In this document: piece after piece, positions 1 to 12,375 of the stretch
How the letters are laid out: the number at the start of each line of letters is the position of its first letter
Position numbering within the stretch: position 1 is the first letter of the stretch
Assembly (NCBI RefSeq): GCF_023856365.1
Contig: NC_064555.1
Location: 16,688,254 to 16,752,253, forward strand
Source: Brienomyrus brachyistius
Lineage: Eukaryota; Chordata; Actinopteri; Osteoglossiformes; Mormyridae
Length of the DNA stretch: 64,000 nucleotides
Direction of reading: 5' to 3'
Translations under genes and position numbers: made by a program
Notes under the pieces: model-generated
Seen by the model: the letters and a program-made list of their open reading frames with translations, nothing else
Database searches by the model: none
What the model was told of the DNA's origin: nothing

Positions 1-930
1 GCTGGTTTGGCTCTAGCTATGGGCAGAATAGACAGTTGCCACGGGCCCCCAATTACCTGCATTGTGGAGGAAGTAAAACAATCAGTGTGGTGGGGGGTCC
101 TGAAAAGGCAGAGCCGGCCCTAGACTGCAGTTAGAATGTCACGTTCTTTTATAATTTATAGCAAATGACTTCACTTCCAGATACAGCATATTAACAAATT
201 TAGACTTTTACTGTAGCTTTAAAAAACATTGAATTGTGTGATTATATGGTTTCTCCTACAAGCACCCAAATCATTTTCTGAATGATATGCATTTCTGGAC
301 CATGAATAATCACCAGATTTCATGCAACGTACAAGAAATCTGACCTGCTGGGCTATTTCCTGGATCCACTCCACCATACCTATAAAAGTATTTTATACCT
401 ACTTGGAGACCTGTGCTTTATATGTAAAATTAATATTCGTAATAATTTTCAAATGCTCTGTTCATGATTGAATAATGGGTTCCGCTAAAATAATATATAG
501 GTCTAATAAAATGATTAACAGTAACAGAACTTGTGATTAGCAACGGTTCAGACTATAACGTGTGTTATAAAGCACGATGCAAATTATTTTCCTTTGTAAA
601 CAAATGTGTGAAATTACATTAATGATGGTGACCACTGAGTTTTGCTGAACTGGGGGCATAATGTGTGCCATGACAGACAAAGCCAATGAACCAATTAGTA
701 ACAACGGGGAAATGCAAATTCTACGGTTTCCTGCTGCCAGAAACTCCAAACTAACACTGAGTGTTCAGAATTCCTTTGAAAGGCACCTTCTAGTATTGGG
801 ATGGGAATCCCCCACCCTCCTCCACCCTCCCCCACCCTACCCCACACATACGCGTACAATGGGACACTATGTACAGTGAAATAGTGTTCTCATATGTGTG
901 GGAAACTGCATCTCACGTGTCCCCACTTAT
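1..930. other. Intergenic DNA, no gene recognised
   Basis: This is AT-rich unique-looking sequence with stop codons in all frames. I see no exon with a plausible acceptor and donor, no RNA gene and no clear mobile element. The last 60 bases before the 109-bp array hold degenerate pieces of its motif, such as GGCACTG. Confidence 0.5.
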
Positions 931-993
931 ATGGGCCCCTTACATGGCACTGTATCATACTACACTGCATGACATGTTATCATGTAGGGGCGG

Positions 994-1661
994 CACTTCA
1001 TAACGGTACCCTTTTCCACTGGAAGGGTACCCATAGGGGCCGCTTAGACCATTGTAAGGGCACTTTAAAGGGCACTGCATCACATTCTCTCCATTAGAAT
1101 GACACTTCATAACGGCACCCTTTTCCACTGGAAGGGTACCCATAGGGGCCGCTTAGACCATTGTAAGAGCACTTTAAAGGGCACTGCATCACATTCTCTC
1201 CATTAGAATGACACTTCATAACGGCACCCTTTTCCACTGGAAGGGTACCCATAGGGGCCACTTGGACCATTGTACGGGCACTTTATAGGGCACTGCATCA
1301 CATTCTCTCCATTAGAATGACACTTCATAACGGCACACTTTTCCACTGGAAGGGTATCCATATGGGCCACTTAGACCATTGTAAGAGCACTTTAAAGGGC
1401 ACTGCATCACATTCCCTCCATTAGAAGGGCACTTTATAACGGCACCCTTTTCCACTGGAAGGGTACCCATAGGGGCCACTTAGACCATTGTAAGAGCACT
1501 TTAAAGGGCACTGCATCACATTCCCTCCATTAGAAGGGCACTTTATAATGGCACCCTTTTCCACTGGAAGGGTACCCATAGGGGCCACTTGGACCATTGT
1601 ACGGGGACATTATAGGGCACTGCATCACATTCTCTCCATTAGAATGACACTTCATAACGGC
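994..1661. repeat. 109-bp tandem repeat, about 6 copies
   Basis: The motif CACTTCATAACGG or a close variant recurs at 994, 1103, 1212, 1321, 1430, 1539 and 1648, so the period is exactly 109 bp each time. There are six full units and a partial seventh. Units differ by a few substitutions only. Each unit holds an inverted repeat around a TTCCACTGG loop; the first copy has perfect 9-bp arms (GGTACCCTT / AAGGGTACC). The sequence is not coding: open frames across it are chance products of the repeat. Confidence 0.95.
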
Positions 1662-2400
1662 AGTTATGAGTTAAACACCCACTCTTCTTCAACTGTTTTC
1701 CCATCTGATATACTCATTACATGTTTCACATTCACATAAATCACCTCAAATGTCACATGCACACTTATTTGTCAAACTGCATAGTCATGTCATTATATAA
1801 AAAGTACAGAGGGTGATCTCTGACTGCATACCCGTAAATTATCTGGTTAACTCAAAAAAGAATCACTTTTACTACTCAACCATCTGACTTTAGCACAGAA
1901 AACTGAGAAGTCTACCAATTTGTATTTGATCCTTAATCATGAAATTCATGTAGGTATTCATCGAAATATACAAAAAAAAACTTTCAGAATACCTAGTTGT
2001 GCCACCATTACTTTGAAGGCTGGTGCATCCTTTTTCATAGAAATGTTTACTGTATTGTACTTGTATGATATATTGTGTTTCAAACAGTTATTCTCTAGTA
2101 TATGTATGGCTACATCACCGATTTCACACGCACTTCGTAAGAGGGGACATAAACAGGAGAACGCTCCTCGCCGGCATGTCAACGTCACCTATGTCAAATA
2201 CTGCCATCTCCTGGTGAACGCTTCTATTTTTAAAAGCCGTATTCCCGTATACTGTTGATCTAATTTGTTTTTACCTGTTTGCAAAAAAAAAAAAGAAACA
2301 GCTGGTAATAACTCACAGCTACCCAGCTGGTAAATCGAACGGTGTTTTTACTGATGCTTCTATGAAATGTGCAGTGCATCAGAAAAGTAGATATTACTTA
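1662..2400. other. Intergenic DNA, no gene recognised
   Basis: This is AT-rich sequence with short chance ORFs on both strands. None shows a recognisable domain or splice structure. Confidence 0.5.
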
Positions 2401-3200
2401 GCACAGCCATATTAGCAGCGTGCGCGTCTATGCGTCACCGCAACCCCATTTCCGCTTTGAGGGCGACTTGTCAAAGCTCGGGGGCCATCTTGTTTCCCGT
2501 TGCAGTTTAAATAAAATAAATAATAGGCTGAGCTGGACCTCACTACGAAATCGTAGCGAAAACAGAATCGGTGAGTATGCCCACGCATTCCTTTTGTCCA
2601 TCCCCGTTCATGTGCATGTACAGACGCAAGTCTCATTATATCGCCGCATTTCGATCAGTTAAATATTTCTGTCCAATTGTCAATTGTTTTGGAAGATGAA
2701 CGTAGGCGCCATTTCCCTCGCCGCTCTCTGAAGCGCTTATTGGTGGCCAGCGTTGGAGAGTAGAGGAAGTGAAGAAACTGTAGCGCTATGTCCGCCATGT
2801 TGGTTCTTTTTAAATGTAGGTTGTATTAGCTGTGGGAGCACTGGTAGAGCCCGAATGGCGTTAGTTTCAGAACGACCTGAACTCTAGAAACCTTGATTGG
2901 TGGAATCTGGTCCGAGGTTTGATTGGTCTGAAGGACAGATCCAAACTTAATCTTTATTGGTTAGAGCGCCTTTCCACAGCTTTTGCAAATGTTTTAGGGA
3001 AACTTGCTTTTGATTATCACCCTGTCTGTTGTTTCGGAGGATATATCCATTAATGCGGGGTGGCGGCACAAATAGCTTGCTGCAAGTGCCTAGCGCCTTT
3101 CCCAGCTGAAGCCTATCTCAAGCAGTGTATCATATCAGACGCCGCGTAAATAAACTTGCTCGTTTTAATACGAGGTAATTTGACTTTTTAAAAACATTAA
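2400..3200 (+). promoter_or_regulatory. nfyc: Candidate upstream promoter / noncoding first exon of NFYC
   Basis: The stretch is richer in CpG than its flanks. It carries YY1-like GCCATCTTG (2483 region), CGCCATTT and CGCCATGTT, an ETS-like AGAGGAAGTG near 2761, and four ATTGG (reverse CCAAT) boxes at 2739, 2896, 2922 and 2956. A strong donor, AATCG|GTGAGT, lies at 2571, so about 2470-2570 could be a noncoding first exon. It is upstream of NFYC and on the right strand for it. The link is inference: no transcript is visible, and the promoter could also serve a gene to the left on the other strand. Confidence 0.4.
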
Positions 3201-6200
3201 AAGCTGTGCCTTTAATTGCGATATATGCTCTCGCTGTAAGCTCGTGTACTGCTCCTTTCACTCGCCAAAACTGGCTCCTGTCGGGATATCTTTTGTTTCC
3301 TCTGCTTTACCGAAGCTCGGTGTAACCTGCTGTTACGCTGCACTAAATCCCGTGAATATTGGTGCAGAGTAAAGCTGGCAGGCTTACGGCTACGGCCGTG
3401 TGACCCCAATGAACTTCGCCAGCTGTTACGCCGAGAAACGACTGGCTGACATGTGCGGGAGTGAAACTTAAAGGTGGCCTTTTCCCACACCACCCCGTCC
3501 TTTGTGGGTATTAACTCAGTGTTCGGTGCAGCAAACTTCATAGGTTTTAATGAAACGCCAATGGAATTTGGCGTATGTGGTTGAAGTAACACCAAGTTAC
3601 CTTCGTTTTCCATGATGGAGCAACAAAGGGGAATTCGCCGGGAGGCGGGCGGGCGGTTTTATTTCTGTTATTGTGCTGTTATCAGGGGAAAGGTGACATA
3701 TATATATATATATATATATATATGTCATAGGAGATTGCAGGGGGATGTCTGGTGGTTAAGGTGTGTATATGTGCTTGCATGTGGAATGCAGCGATAGTAA
3801 TAATGCACAAAGCGCGCGCCGCACTGAGGGTTACGTTCACCGCGCGCTCCGACACGCGGCTATAATGCTGCACGTCGACAAGAAAATGCAACTTTGTTGT
3901 CTTCGCAGAGTCCGAGGGCATTATTGAACTATATATCATAGTAAAGGTCCCTGTATCCTCATACAGCCGTCAGAAGTTTCTCACACTAACACACAGACAT
4001 TTCCAGGCAGTCTGTGCAAAAGCTGTGAACCTGCCATTATAAAATGTGGTCCAGAGCTGTAGGAGTTTTCTCTGGAATGACTTGTGTGACAAAGTAGCAG
4101 CTGAATAGAGACCAGAATGTACGAGGTGATCTCTGAATGAGTAATGTATTAATTTATTCTTTGCTGCTCTGCTACCCAATAATATTCCAAGTTGGTCTCT
4201 GAAGTTTCCTTTTGTCCGATGTGTTTATGCTATGCATTTTCTGTAAATTCAGTTTTATTCTCCACTCTTATGCTGTCCTTGACAAGCTGCATTCATTCTC
4301 CAGTGTGCTATATTCCCACATTTAGTTGCACCCTTTTTGCAGGCTTGTGAACTGATCCTTCATGGTCTATGTTTGCCCAGCTCAGTTAAAATGGCATTGA
4401 GAATGAGATTGATCATCCCGGGGTTTGTATACAGTGATGTCATTTTGGTTGTGATTCTTTTTGTTTTAGACTGTCCATTTCTGGTCAGCAGTAACACCGT
4501 GAGCTCACGTGAGCGTGGATTTGTGTGCTCTGTCAGTGCGGGGTGTTGCATAATCTGGGAAGAAGTTGGCTACCCGTCTATGAACTTGTGCTGTGTAATT
4601 TCACCTGAGAGGGAAAGTGTGCCCGTTTGTGTGGGGTGTTCGGCGTGCACATCTGTCTTCGCGCATCTGTTTCATCCTGTACCCTGTGGAGCGGGCACGC
4701 CTTCTGCGGGAAGGTGAGCCCGTCTATGCCGCCCTTGGCATCCGTCTTGGAGCTCTCCGAGAGGCTGAGTCCCGAAAGACGAATGGCCCCGCCACTCCCC
4801 CCCTCCCCCGCCGTCGTGGACACTCTGTCCGCTGTCGTCCTGTAATAATTAACCGGCGCGCTACCTGCATAACTACATACTTCCAAAATAGAAAGGGATC
4901 GTTTTGTTCTTTGCCTCTCTCCGGCTCCACCTCAGTGTTTCTACCCTCGTCTCGTTCATTTATCTCCTCCCTCTGTCTGTCTCTCTCTCTCTCTCCCCTC
5001 TGTCCATCCCTCCCTACTTTCTGTTTGTTGTGTGTGTGTGCTTTTTTTTTTTTTTTAAAGCAGGTTGCTGCATTTCTCCTTATTGGTCTGCCTCGGGGGG
5101 CAGGGTTTGAAGCCCACAGCCATTCTGCTTTTCTCTTTTTTCATTATTTGTTACTGGTTTTCCTCTTGTATAGTTGGGCATTTTGCAGAAGCACCTCAAG
5201 ACATTGCCTTTGTGTGGCACCTAATCTGGCATGCTGATCTTCGCTTGAAGTCTATGGACATCCATGGACCTTTTCTCTCCCCTACACAGACTGGCTTTGT
5301 CTCCTGTACTTTAGCGGTGTGTCCTTAGCTCCCCGCCAATGGCCTCGCTGGCACGGTGTTGCCGTGACGCCTCTCTGTTCCCAGTCACGCTCAGCCTGTG
5401 GAATGTGTCCTCGATTCCTTGATCTCTTCAGGTGTTGTACAGACTTGGTGCAACATGACAAGCTTCCCTCAGGTTAAGTTTTAAGCGGATAATATAATGA
5501 TTTTAATTGCTGGAAATTAATTTTCAGAAGGCTGTTAAAGCATGCCAACTTAATAAAGGTAGCAGAATATAAGCAAGAAGACACGAGAATGACAAAACTT
5601 TGGATACTGCTCTCGCGGTCATAGCGACTACTCCTCCCCTTTCTGAATTAGGCTGTCGTCGTTTTAGGGGCTGGAATCTTTGGCTTATGTTTTTCCTTGA
5701 TATTCAGTGTTTCGCTATAAAGCAAAACACGAGAGAGTGAGTCATTATTACATTAATCTAGTGGTTTTTGCATTTCACCAACAGCAACAGTTTTAACTGT
5801 TACTACATTAGTACCATATATGTATAATATGTCTATATGTCTCTAGGCCCATAATGTGTGTGTTTATGTACAATCTTGCTATCCCTTTGGTATAACAGAA
5901 AGGTCATCAAGACCTAGAGATGTCCGGTACATTCAGACAGTTATAAAATTATGTTGTCACTGGGGATAACGTTTGCCAAATACACCATCTGTCCCTAATC
6001 GCCATAACATCACTCAGTGAACATCTCTACCTAGCTTTATGACTGACAGGCTGTAAAAAAATATGCCAGGTACAAATGTGGTTATAGTTTATTGCGGGTA
6101 AATATCTGATCCGATTCCTTTATTAAGGAATAAAAATATTTGTCCTCTAACTGAAGGGCATGATGAATTGACACAAACAAGCTGCTGTTCCTAATTGCAG

Positions 6201-6560
6201 TTGCAGGATTTTATTAATTTTGGCGTGTTGCTTTCGGTTGATGGTCAGCGCTGTTCGTGTTGGTTTCTTGGAGCTTCAGCATCGTGGTTCTTCTCAGACA
6301 CTATTTTTTCTTTATTTTTTTGCCATCTGTGCGGAAGGTGACCGTACCTGAAGGTGAGAAGTCGCTGAGCTCCTGTAAATAATCCCACTGCTGAGATCCA
6401 TCATAATACTAGTACACAAGCTGTTTTTTTTAGGATCGCTTTTTTGTTGTCGTAGTCCTTTAAAGGCTCCAGCTGAAATGAATGAAAATGTGGCGGTATC
6501 TGTGCTACTGACTGAAATGTTTTGACCAATCCGGTGATGCGAGAGTACGTGTGTTTTGAG
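3200..6560. other. Probable NFYC 5' region, no coding exon seen
   Basis: The stretch holds a (TA)n run at 3698-3723, CT-rich DNA at 4920-5060 and AT-rich DNA after 5450. The longer open frames (for example 4617-5237 on + and 3212-3613 on -) have no recognisable domain and low-complexity composition, so I treat them as chance. Confidence 0.4.
3698..3723. repeat. (TA)n microsatellite
   Basis: A run of alternating TA of about 13 units. Confidence 0.95.
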
Positions 6561-6570
6561 GAAGATGAGG

Positions 6571-6585
6571 TGCGCGCGCGCGCGT

Positions 6586-6670
<85 letters not shown>

Positions 6671-6677
6671 CGCGCGG
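6571..6677. repeat. Compound (CG)n-(TG)n-(CG)n microsatellite
   Basis: A CG run of about 13 bases, then TCTC, then about 38 TG units, then a CG run of about 16 bases. It is alternating purine-pyrimidine throughout except for the short TCTC break, so it is a strong candidate Z-DNA-forming tract. It lies just upstream of the second candidate NFYC promoter. Confidence 0.97.
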
Positions 6678-6779
6678 AGCAATCTGATCCAGTGATCTGC
6701 TCGTCTTTGCTCTTTAAATCATGTGGCCACAACATGCTGCCTCTCGCTGAGGCTTCTACCAACCAGTCATGGCCAACGA

Positions 6780-7330
6780 GGCCATCTGCATCACGGCTGC
6801 GTCGTCCAATCAGCTGTGAGGAGGGGCGGGCCTTAGAGACATTTAGCTTGACATTGTAAATAAGCAGGGAACAGTTGTCAGAGAGCGTCCAGTTGTTTCC
6901 TATCTCTCCGTCTCACTATAGAGAATGACAAAGGAGCAGCAGGGGAGAGACGGCGGAGGCAGGCGCTTGCAGGCTCTGCTTCACCTTGCTGAGGTGCTTT
7001 ATCATTTTTTATATATGTATTTTTTTAAACTTTTGCCTTTTTTTCTGCTCTCCTTTCTCTGTTTTCCTCTTTTCTCTGACTGACCCCTATCCTGCAGCTC
7101 AAGGTAACTTAAAACAGGAAGTTGGCTGCCGCTGAAGGCGAGGGGAGGGGGTTGGTGGGTGGAGAAAGGGGAGGAGTGGGAGGAGACAGTGTTGAGTGAC
7201 ACAAGGCATAGCCTGTTATAGGGTAGTGCCCTGCACCCTGATTGGTTGTGCAGCTGCTTGAGGGGCGGGACTTAGGCATCATGTAGCAGGCTGGATTGAT
7301 AGCTTGTGAATGTTAAAGGGAAAGACTGTG
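6780..7330 (+). promoter_or_regulatory. nfyc: Candidate NFYC promoter with paired CCAAT / E-box / GC-box modules
   Basis: Two similar modules are visible. The first has CCAAT at 6806-6810 running into CAGCTG, then GGGGCGGG at 6823-6830. The second has ATTGG at 7241-7245, CAGCTG near 7251 and GGGGCGGG at 7262-7269. Clustered CCAAT and GC boxes without a TATA box are typical of housekeeping promoters such as NF-Y subunit genes. Downstream lies a candidate leader exon ending in a strong donor at 7754. Its use as the NFYC promoter is inferred. Confidence 0.45.
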
Positions 7331-7753
7331 GATTCTTTTTTATGTGTCTCGGACTCTTCTGAAGCCCAAGCTGCTGCCGCTTCACCTTTTCTCTGCCATT
7401 TTTCTTCTGTCCTCTCCCCCCCCCCCCCCCCCCCCCCCCCACCCATGGAGAGAGGTAGCTGAGGAGGGGGTCAGCCGAAAGGCAAGCGGCAGGGGTTGCT
7501 CGGACTATGTGGCTCGGACTGACTGGTCCCAAGAAGGGAAGTCGGGTAGAGGAGAAACAGGAGAGGGGTGTGTTTGGGGGGGGGGGCCGCTTGGTACTCA
7601 CTATGGCTTCAAGCTTCCAAGGCAGCGCACTGTCTTTTGTCTGCTTCTGGGATCAGGCTGCGGAGGGGGGGGAGTGGAGTAAGGTGGAGGGACACTCTCC
7701 CTGCTGCCCCTGCGGTAAAGGAGACCTCCGGTGCATGCTGTGAAGGACACACG
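7331..7753 (+). other. nfyc: Candidate noncoding 5' UTR exon of NFYC
   Basis: The segment lies directly downstream of the CCAAT/GC-box modules and ends in CACACG|GTAAGT, a near-consensus donor at 7754. It could splice to the acceptor at 12366-12367 before the NFYC start codon. It contains 25 consecutive C at 7416-7440. The 5' edge is arbitrary because no start site can be seen. Only a transcript would prove this exon. Confidence 0.35.
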
Positions 7754-10700
7754 GTAAGTCTGGCTGCAGTTGGTTCCTTGGGGTGAGGGTGTTGGGGTGG
7801 TGGTTTGGGGGGGGGGGGGTATTGAGGCAGGATTGTCCGTGTTGGAATTTTCAACCCTGTCGTCCTTTCTGCTCTTGCCCCCCCCGTAATGAGTGTGAAT
7901 GGGATGAGTAGGTCTCTCTTTCTGGGACAGCTTGGCCACTCCACACCCTCTGCTTTTCTCCTGGGGGGTAATCTGAGCTCAGCCCTGAGCCTCCCAGCCA
8001 TCCTGCACAGTGGCGGGTCATCTGACGATCGCACATGCCCCTTCGTCTGTTCCCACCCCCCGCAGTGTGTTTTTTTTTTTTTTTTGTCAATATTTGCGAT
8101 GGGGGAAACGGAGTGAGAGGTTAGTGAGCCGCCGGGTCCTGTTGCCTAAATGCCAGTTTGGGCACATGAGGCGACCCGTGCCAGGATGGGTGCCCTGTAG
8201 AGAGTCGCCTGACGTCCATGCTGCCACGTGCTTTTTTATGACAGGTGTGTACACGTGCACCTGACGTCTGAGTCCCCCCACCCTGCCTGTGCACGCCGGA
8301 GAAGGTAGTGGGTTCCACTGCGCCAAAGCTCGGCCATCCGGTCGGGAACAGTAGCTGTATCATCGGATATAGCCAGTGATAGTCCTAGGTCGACACATGG
8401 CGGCAAATGTCCCTGGGTGAGGGGGGGGGGCATGGGAGTTGTGCTTAGGCCGCCTCGTACTCTGTCCCCAGACTAATTGAAAGTTTCCATCTGTGCCATT
8501 AACAATATGGCGTGGCGACAAGAGACTGTCATGCTAAATATAGCACTGTGCTACAGTCCTAGCTGGCAAATCCCTGTACGCATCACTGTTTGCATAAGAT
8601 TTGAATATAATTTGGACCACATACTGTACAGTGTGTTAAGGGCCACAAGAACGAAATGAACACAGAGTACTGTATGGCGCCCCCCCCGCTGTCCGCAGCT
8701 CTGGTTTTCTCTTGCTCTCTTTGTGCAGCATGTTAAGCTGATGGCTGCTTTGTTTTGGTTTCTGTCCGTCTCTCTGGCTCCCTCCGGCCTCTTTCGGCTG
8801 TATAATTTCCTCTCCCTCTGTGAGAGTGATGTCAGTGGTTGTGCATGGGACAGGATGAAGGTCGTAGGAGGGGGAGGATGACCCCATGATGGGGGGGGGG
8901 GGGATCTCGTTGAGGTTTAGCGACTGGTCCTGGAAAATATCAGCAAGGAATCCTGGGGCTCACAACATCTCCCCCCTCCAGTGACCTTGAGAGAAGAGTG
9001 ACCTGGTGAGGGACCCAATTTCAAAGGTCGCAATGGCGGTTGAGTGCTACACGGGGTGGGGGGATGGCAGTGGGCAGTGGCTCATGCATTGCTGACTGCC
9101 GGTCCCATGGAAAGTAGGGAGTTTCTAGCTCAGTTAATCCGTAACGCGCTGCACGCCGCTGTTCCCGTTTGCCTGGGTAGATCATTAATGAGCACAATGA
9201 GCCAGTCTGTTTTGTGAGCTCCCCCCCCCCCCCCCCCCCCCTTTCCAGGCACTGAAGTGACACTCACCTTTTTTGTTTAGCTTTCTATGTCAGGTTACTC
9301 ACCCCCTCAATAGATGTGATCGTGTGAGTTATGGCGGTAAACGTGTGTATAGTGTACCTTCTTTTTGTTTTTTTAGGTCTTCCTTCCTCTATGTAAAAAA
9401 TTTGGGAAAAATAAGACATGGATCAGTTGGGAGCGCGTTCTCCTCGTGTGACGTGCCCGCTTCAGGCTCCCATCTGCTTCCCCATAGTTTTTCCTGTCTT
9501 AATTTCATACAGTAACGGAACAGACTCGTCATGTCAACAAAACTCTGAGTTTTAACCCCAAAGGTCTCCACTGACATTCTGCTGACGGAAGGAGTGTAAG
9601 TGCATCTCCGTGACGGAGGGACAGGCCTTGATGCATGCACCCCTCTCCTCGTATCAGTATTGCACCCCAGCCCTACACCTGAGACACGCCGTTCCCCAAT
9701 CTGCCTATACGGTTTCACTCGTCAAAGTAACGCATGAGCATTTTGATAACACGCCTCTCCGTCTGCTGCCTGGCCAGCGCTGTGCTCTCTGCTGGCCGCT
9801 ACGCATTGTCCACCGCCGATTCCTCCTGCTCCTGTCTTATCCGCTCCCATCTCCCGCACTCCGGCTGGGACAAAGGCTGGGTGAACGGCGCTCTGAAAGG
9901 GAAGGCAGAGGAGACAGAGACTGCCAGCGGCCATCTACCTGGCCGCCACACAAAGAGTGTTTTGTGCCGGTGTCCAGCGAGTGGACGCATCCGCCTGACC
10001 AGAAGGCTGGTGTCTGGGTTGGGTTTCACCAGGTCCCACTGCGAGGGTCACTGTTCCCAACCGGGCAGGTAGAATAATGGCTTTGCATGTAGCTATGTGG
10101 GCGAGAGAGAGGAAAACAGAGAGAGAGAGAGTGGCCCATCTCGCAAGTGCTGTGCATTGCCTCTCTTCGCTCGTCACCGAAGTTAGGTAAGTTTCCCACT
10201 GACTCTAGAATTAGCCAACAGCAATATAAGGAGGGTGATTAAATTATAGTGTCGTGCTAAAATAGTGAAAAGTATCCGTACTCCTAAGTGCTGCCGGATT
10301 CTCCGGCCCAGCGGTCCGGATGCCCCGATGCTCTCTACTCCCGTGCAAACACACGTTTGTGATCTGGTGATCAGGTGTTCTTCGGGGTTTTAGTGTGATT
10401 CATGGCGTCTAGCGACTGGGTGATCCTCCGAGGTGCATTTCGTCTGGCTTCAGGGCCACGGGATGGCCAGACCAAACCATTCAGAATAAACGATTGGTCC
10501 CGTTAGGCTGAGGCGAGGTTGTCCTCCAGGGTGCTCTTGAATTTAATGCTGAGCTAGTCGGCACATTTGTAACTAAAAGCTGCTCTGTGTGTGTGTGAGT
10601 TGGTCTTTTAATGTTTACAGCTTCTCCGTCGCTATCGTTGTCCGTGTTTATTGACATATCTGGCACTCTGAACTTTACTTTTTTTGTACTTACTCTGGTC

Positions 10701-12367
10701 TTTTCTAACAAATTCCTATTGTATATTTTTACGTTTGTTTTGCTCCAGATTACAACATTACTCACTGTCAAGAATTAGTGACACATTGTGGTAATGCGCA
10801 CCATCGACGCAAAAATGACCCGCTAACTTGGACAGAGGGGGAGGTCACTGGGGTCAAAGGTCACATTGACACGTTCAGAGTTTCCTGACATGCTTGACGC
10901 ATCGCTTATTTACCTTCCTCACCCGTCTCCCCAGCTGTGACAGTCCCCGCTCTACACTCACGGTAATCAGCCAGATGGCTTTTCTTAATAATACGTAGCA
11001 AATCTGCTAATTATCAGGGACTGACGTATCCAGTAGGAGGCGCCAGCCACTTGGCAATGCAGAAATTGTGCAGAGACCGGGGCTGGTTTTGAAAAGGCCG
11101 GTTGCCGCATATCACACTCCTGTGAGGTGCGACACACGGTCGCTTCGAGTTCTTGTTCCATGGAAGCCGTGCACCTTTTTGTACCTTCTTTCCCAGATAT
11201 GATCTCGCTGCTTTGTGATTGGGTGGCTGTAGTATTAGCCGCTGTGAGATGCAGTTTGTCTGGAAGGACATCGAACACAGCCAGTGACAGTGACTCGGCA
11301 GTGCTGTTCAGGACATGCCTTTAGGGGGCGCTGTCTGGGTTGCCCTTCCACGCCGCTCCCATTCCGCTAGTTTCTGGTCCGCAGTACTTCTTGTCTCGCC
11401 TGTCCGCTTGCGTGCTGTCATCTTAATCCACTTTCTATATTGTTTCTGCTGCTTTTGTCTGTTTTTGTTTTCTGTTCAGTTTCGCTTCCCCCCCATTCCT
11501 GGCCCCCCCAAACACACACAGTCCTCTTCGGCTTGACTTTGTTTGTTTTCTCACCAATTGATTTTTTTTTCTTTTTCTACATCAAAAGCTGCCTGCTCTT
11601 CTGTTTTCTCCCCCTTTTTTCCCCCCTCTTATTGCCTCTGTCTCGCTCCCCCTCTCCTCTCCTGCACTCCTGCCTCTCCTCTTATCTGTCCCCTGCCAGT
11701 TTCTGTTCATCTCTCTCACTTCTCTGCTTTAGTCCCTAACTCTTGTCTCAGAGAGGTGGTGAGGTAGAGGTAGTGAAGGAGAGCTTCAGCAATGCAGGGT
11801 TCAGGTCGGGGCTTCGGCAGTGCAGGCTGGGACAGGCTGGCTGGAATTCCTGCCATGCCATAGTAATCAGGCGTTGGCTCTCACGTGTGTGCGCATGTGT
11901 GTGTGCACATGTGCGTGTGTGTGTTCTCCTTTGCTTGAATACAGCTTAAGAAAATGTCCCCAGATCATATCATCTGGAAAATGGATAATCGCGCGTGCGA
12001 TAGGGAGGGTCACAATCAGCTTTATTGACACGCACATGCACAGCCAGATGAGGTAGCAGGCTCTCCTAGTGCAAGAACGGCACAAAGTGATAGTGTTAAA
12101 AAGAGCTTAGAATAAATAGCATGTAGTGTGACTGTCTGTAGCACGGCGTCGTACAGGCTGTGCCATAGATATTTAACACCAGAAAATATTTTTTTTTCTT
12201 TGGGGTTCATTCCGATTTTTGCCTGTTGTGTACTGATGTCTGTTTTTGCTGAAGAAATTGGCTTTAATCTTCTTCCTCAGGGGTCTAGCAGGCGGGTGGG
12301 ATTCTAGAGCATTGGCCTGCGAGTTCTGGGGTGTGTGACTGTGTGTCTGACGTTCCCCCTCCCACAG
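7754..12367 (+). other. nfyc: Probable NFYC 5' UTR intron
   Basis: If the donor at 7754 is used, this is the intron up to the acceptor (CACAG at 12363-12367) before the first coding exon. It contains several poly-C or poly-G runs (for example 22 C at 9221-9242), a CT-rich stretch at 11440-11720 and a cluster of nuclear-receptor half-sites at 10842-10863. No coding exon is recognised; open frames here are low-complexity. Confidence 0.4.
10842..10863 (+). promoter_or_regulatory. Three nuclear-receptor half-sites (DR3 plus DR1)
   Basis: AGGTCA at 10842, GGGTCA at 10851 and AGGTCA at 10858 lie in one orientation. The spacers are 3 bp and 1 bp, giving a DR3 (the spacing used by VDR/RXR) overlapping a DR1 (the spacing used by HNF4 or PPAR/RXR). 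The match is sequence only; function is not shown. Confidence 0.4.
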
Positions 12368-12375
12368 GATCCAGC

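Noticed and set aside
3212..3613. 133-codon minus-strand open frame near the candidate NFYC promoter
   Set aside because: No domain, no splice sites and no family match; likely chance in GC-richer DNA.
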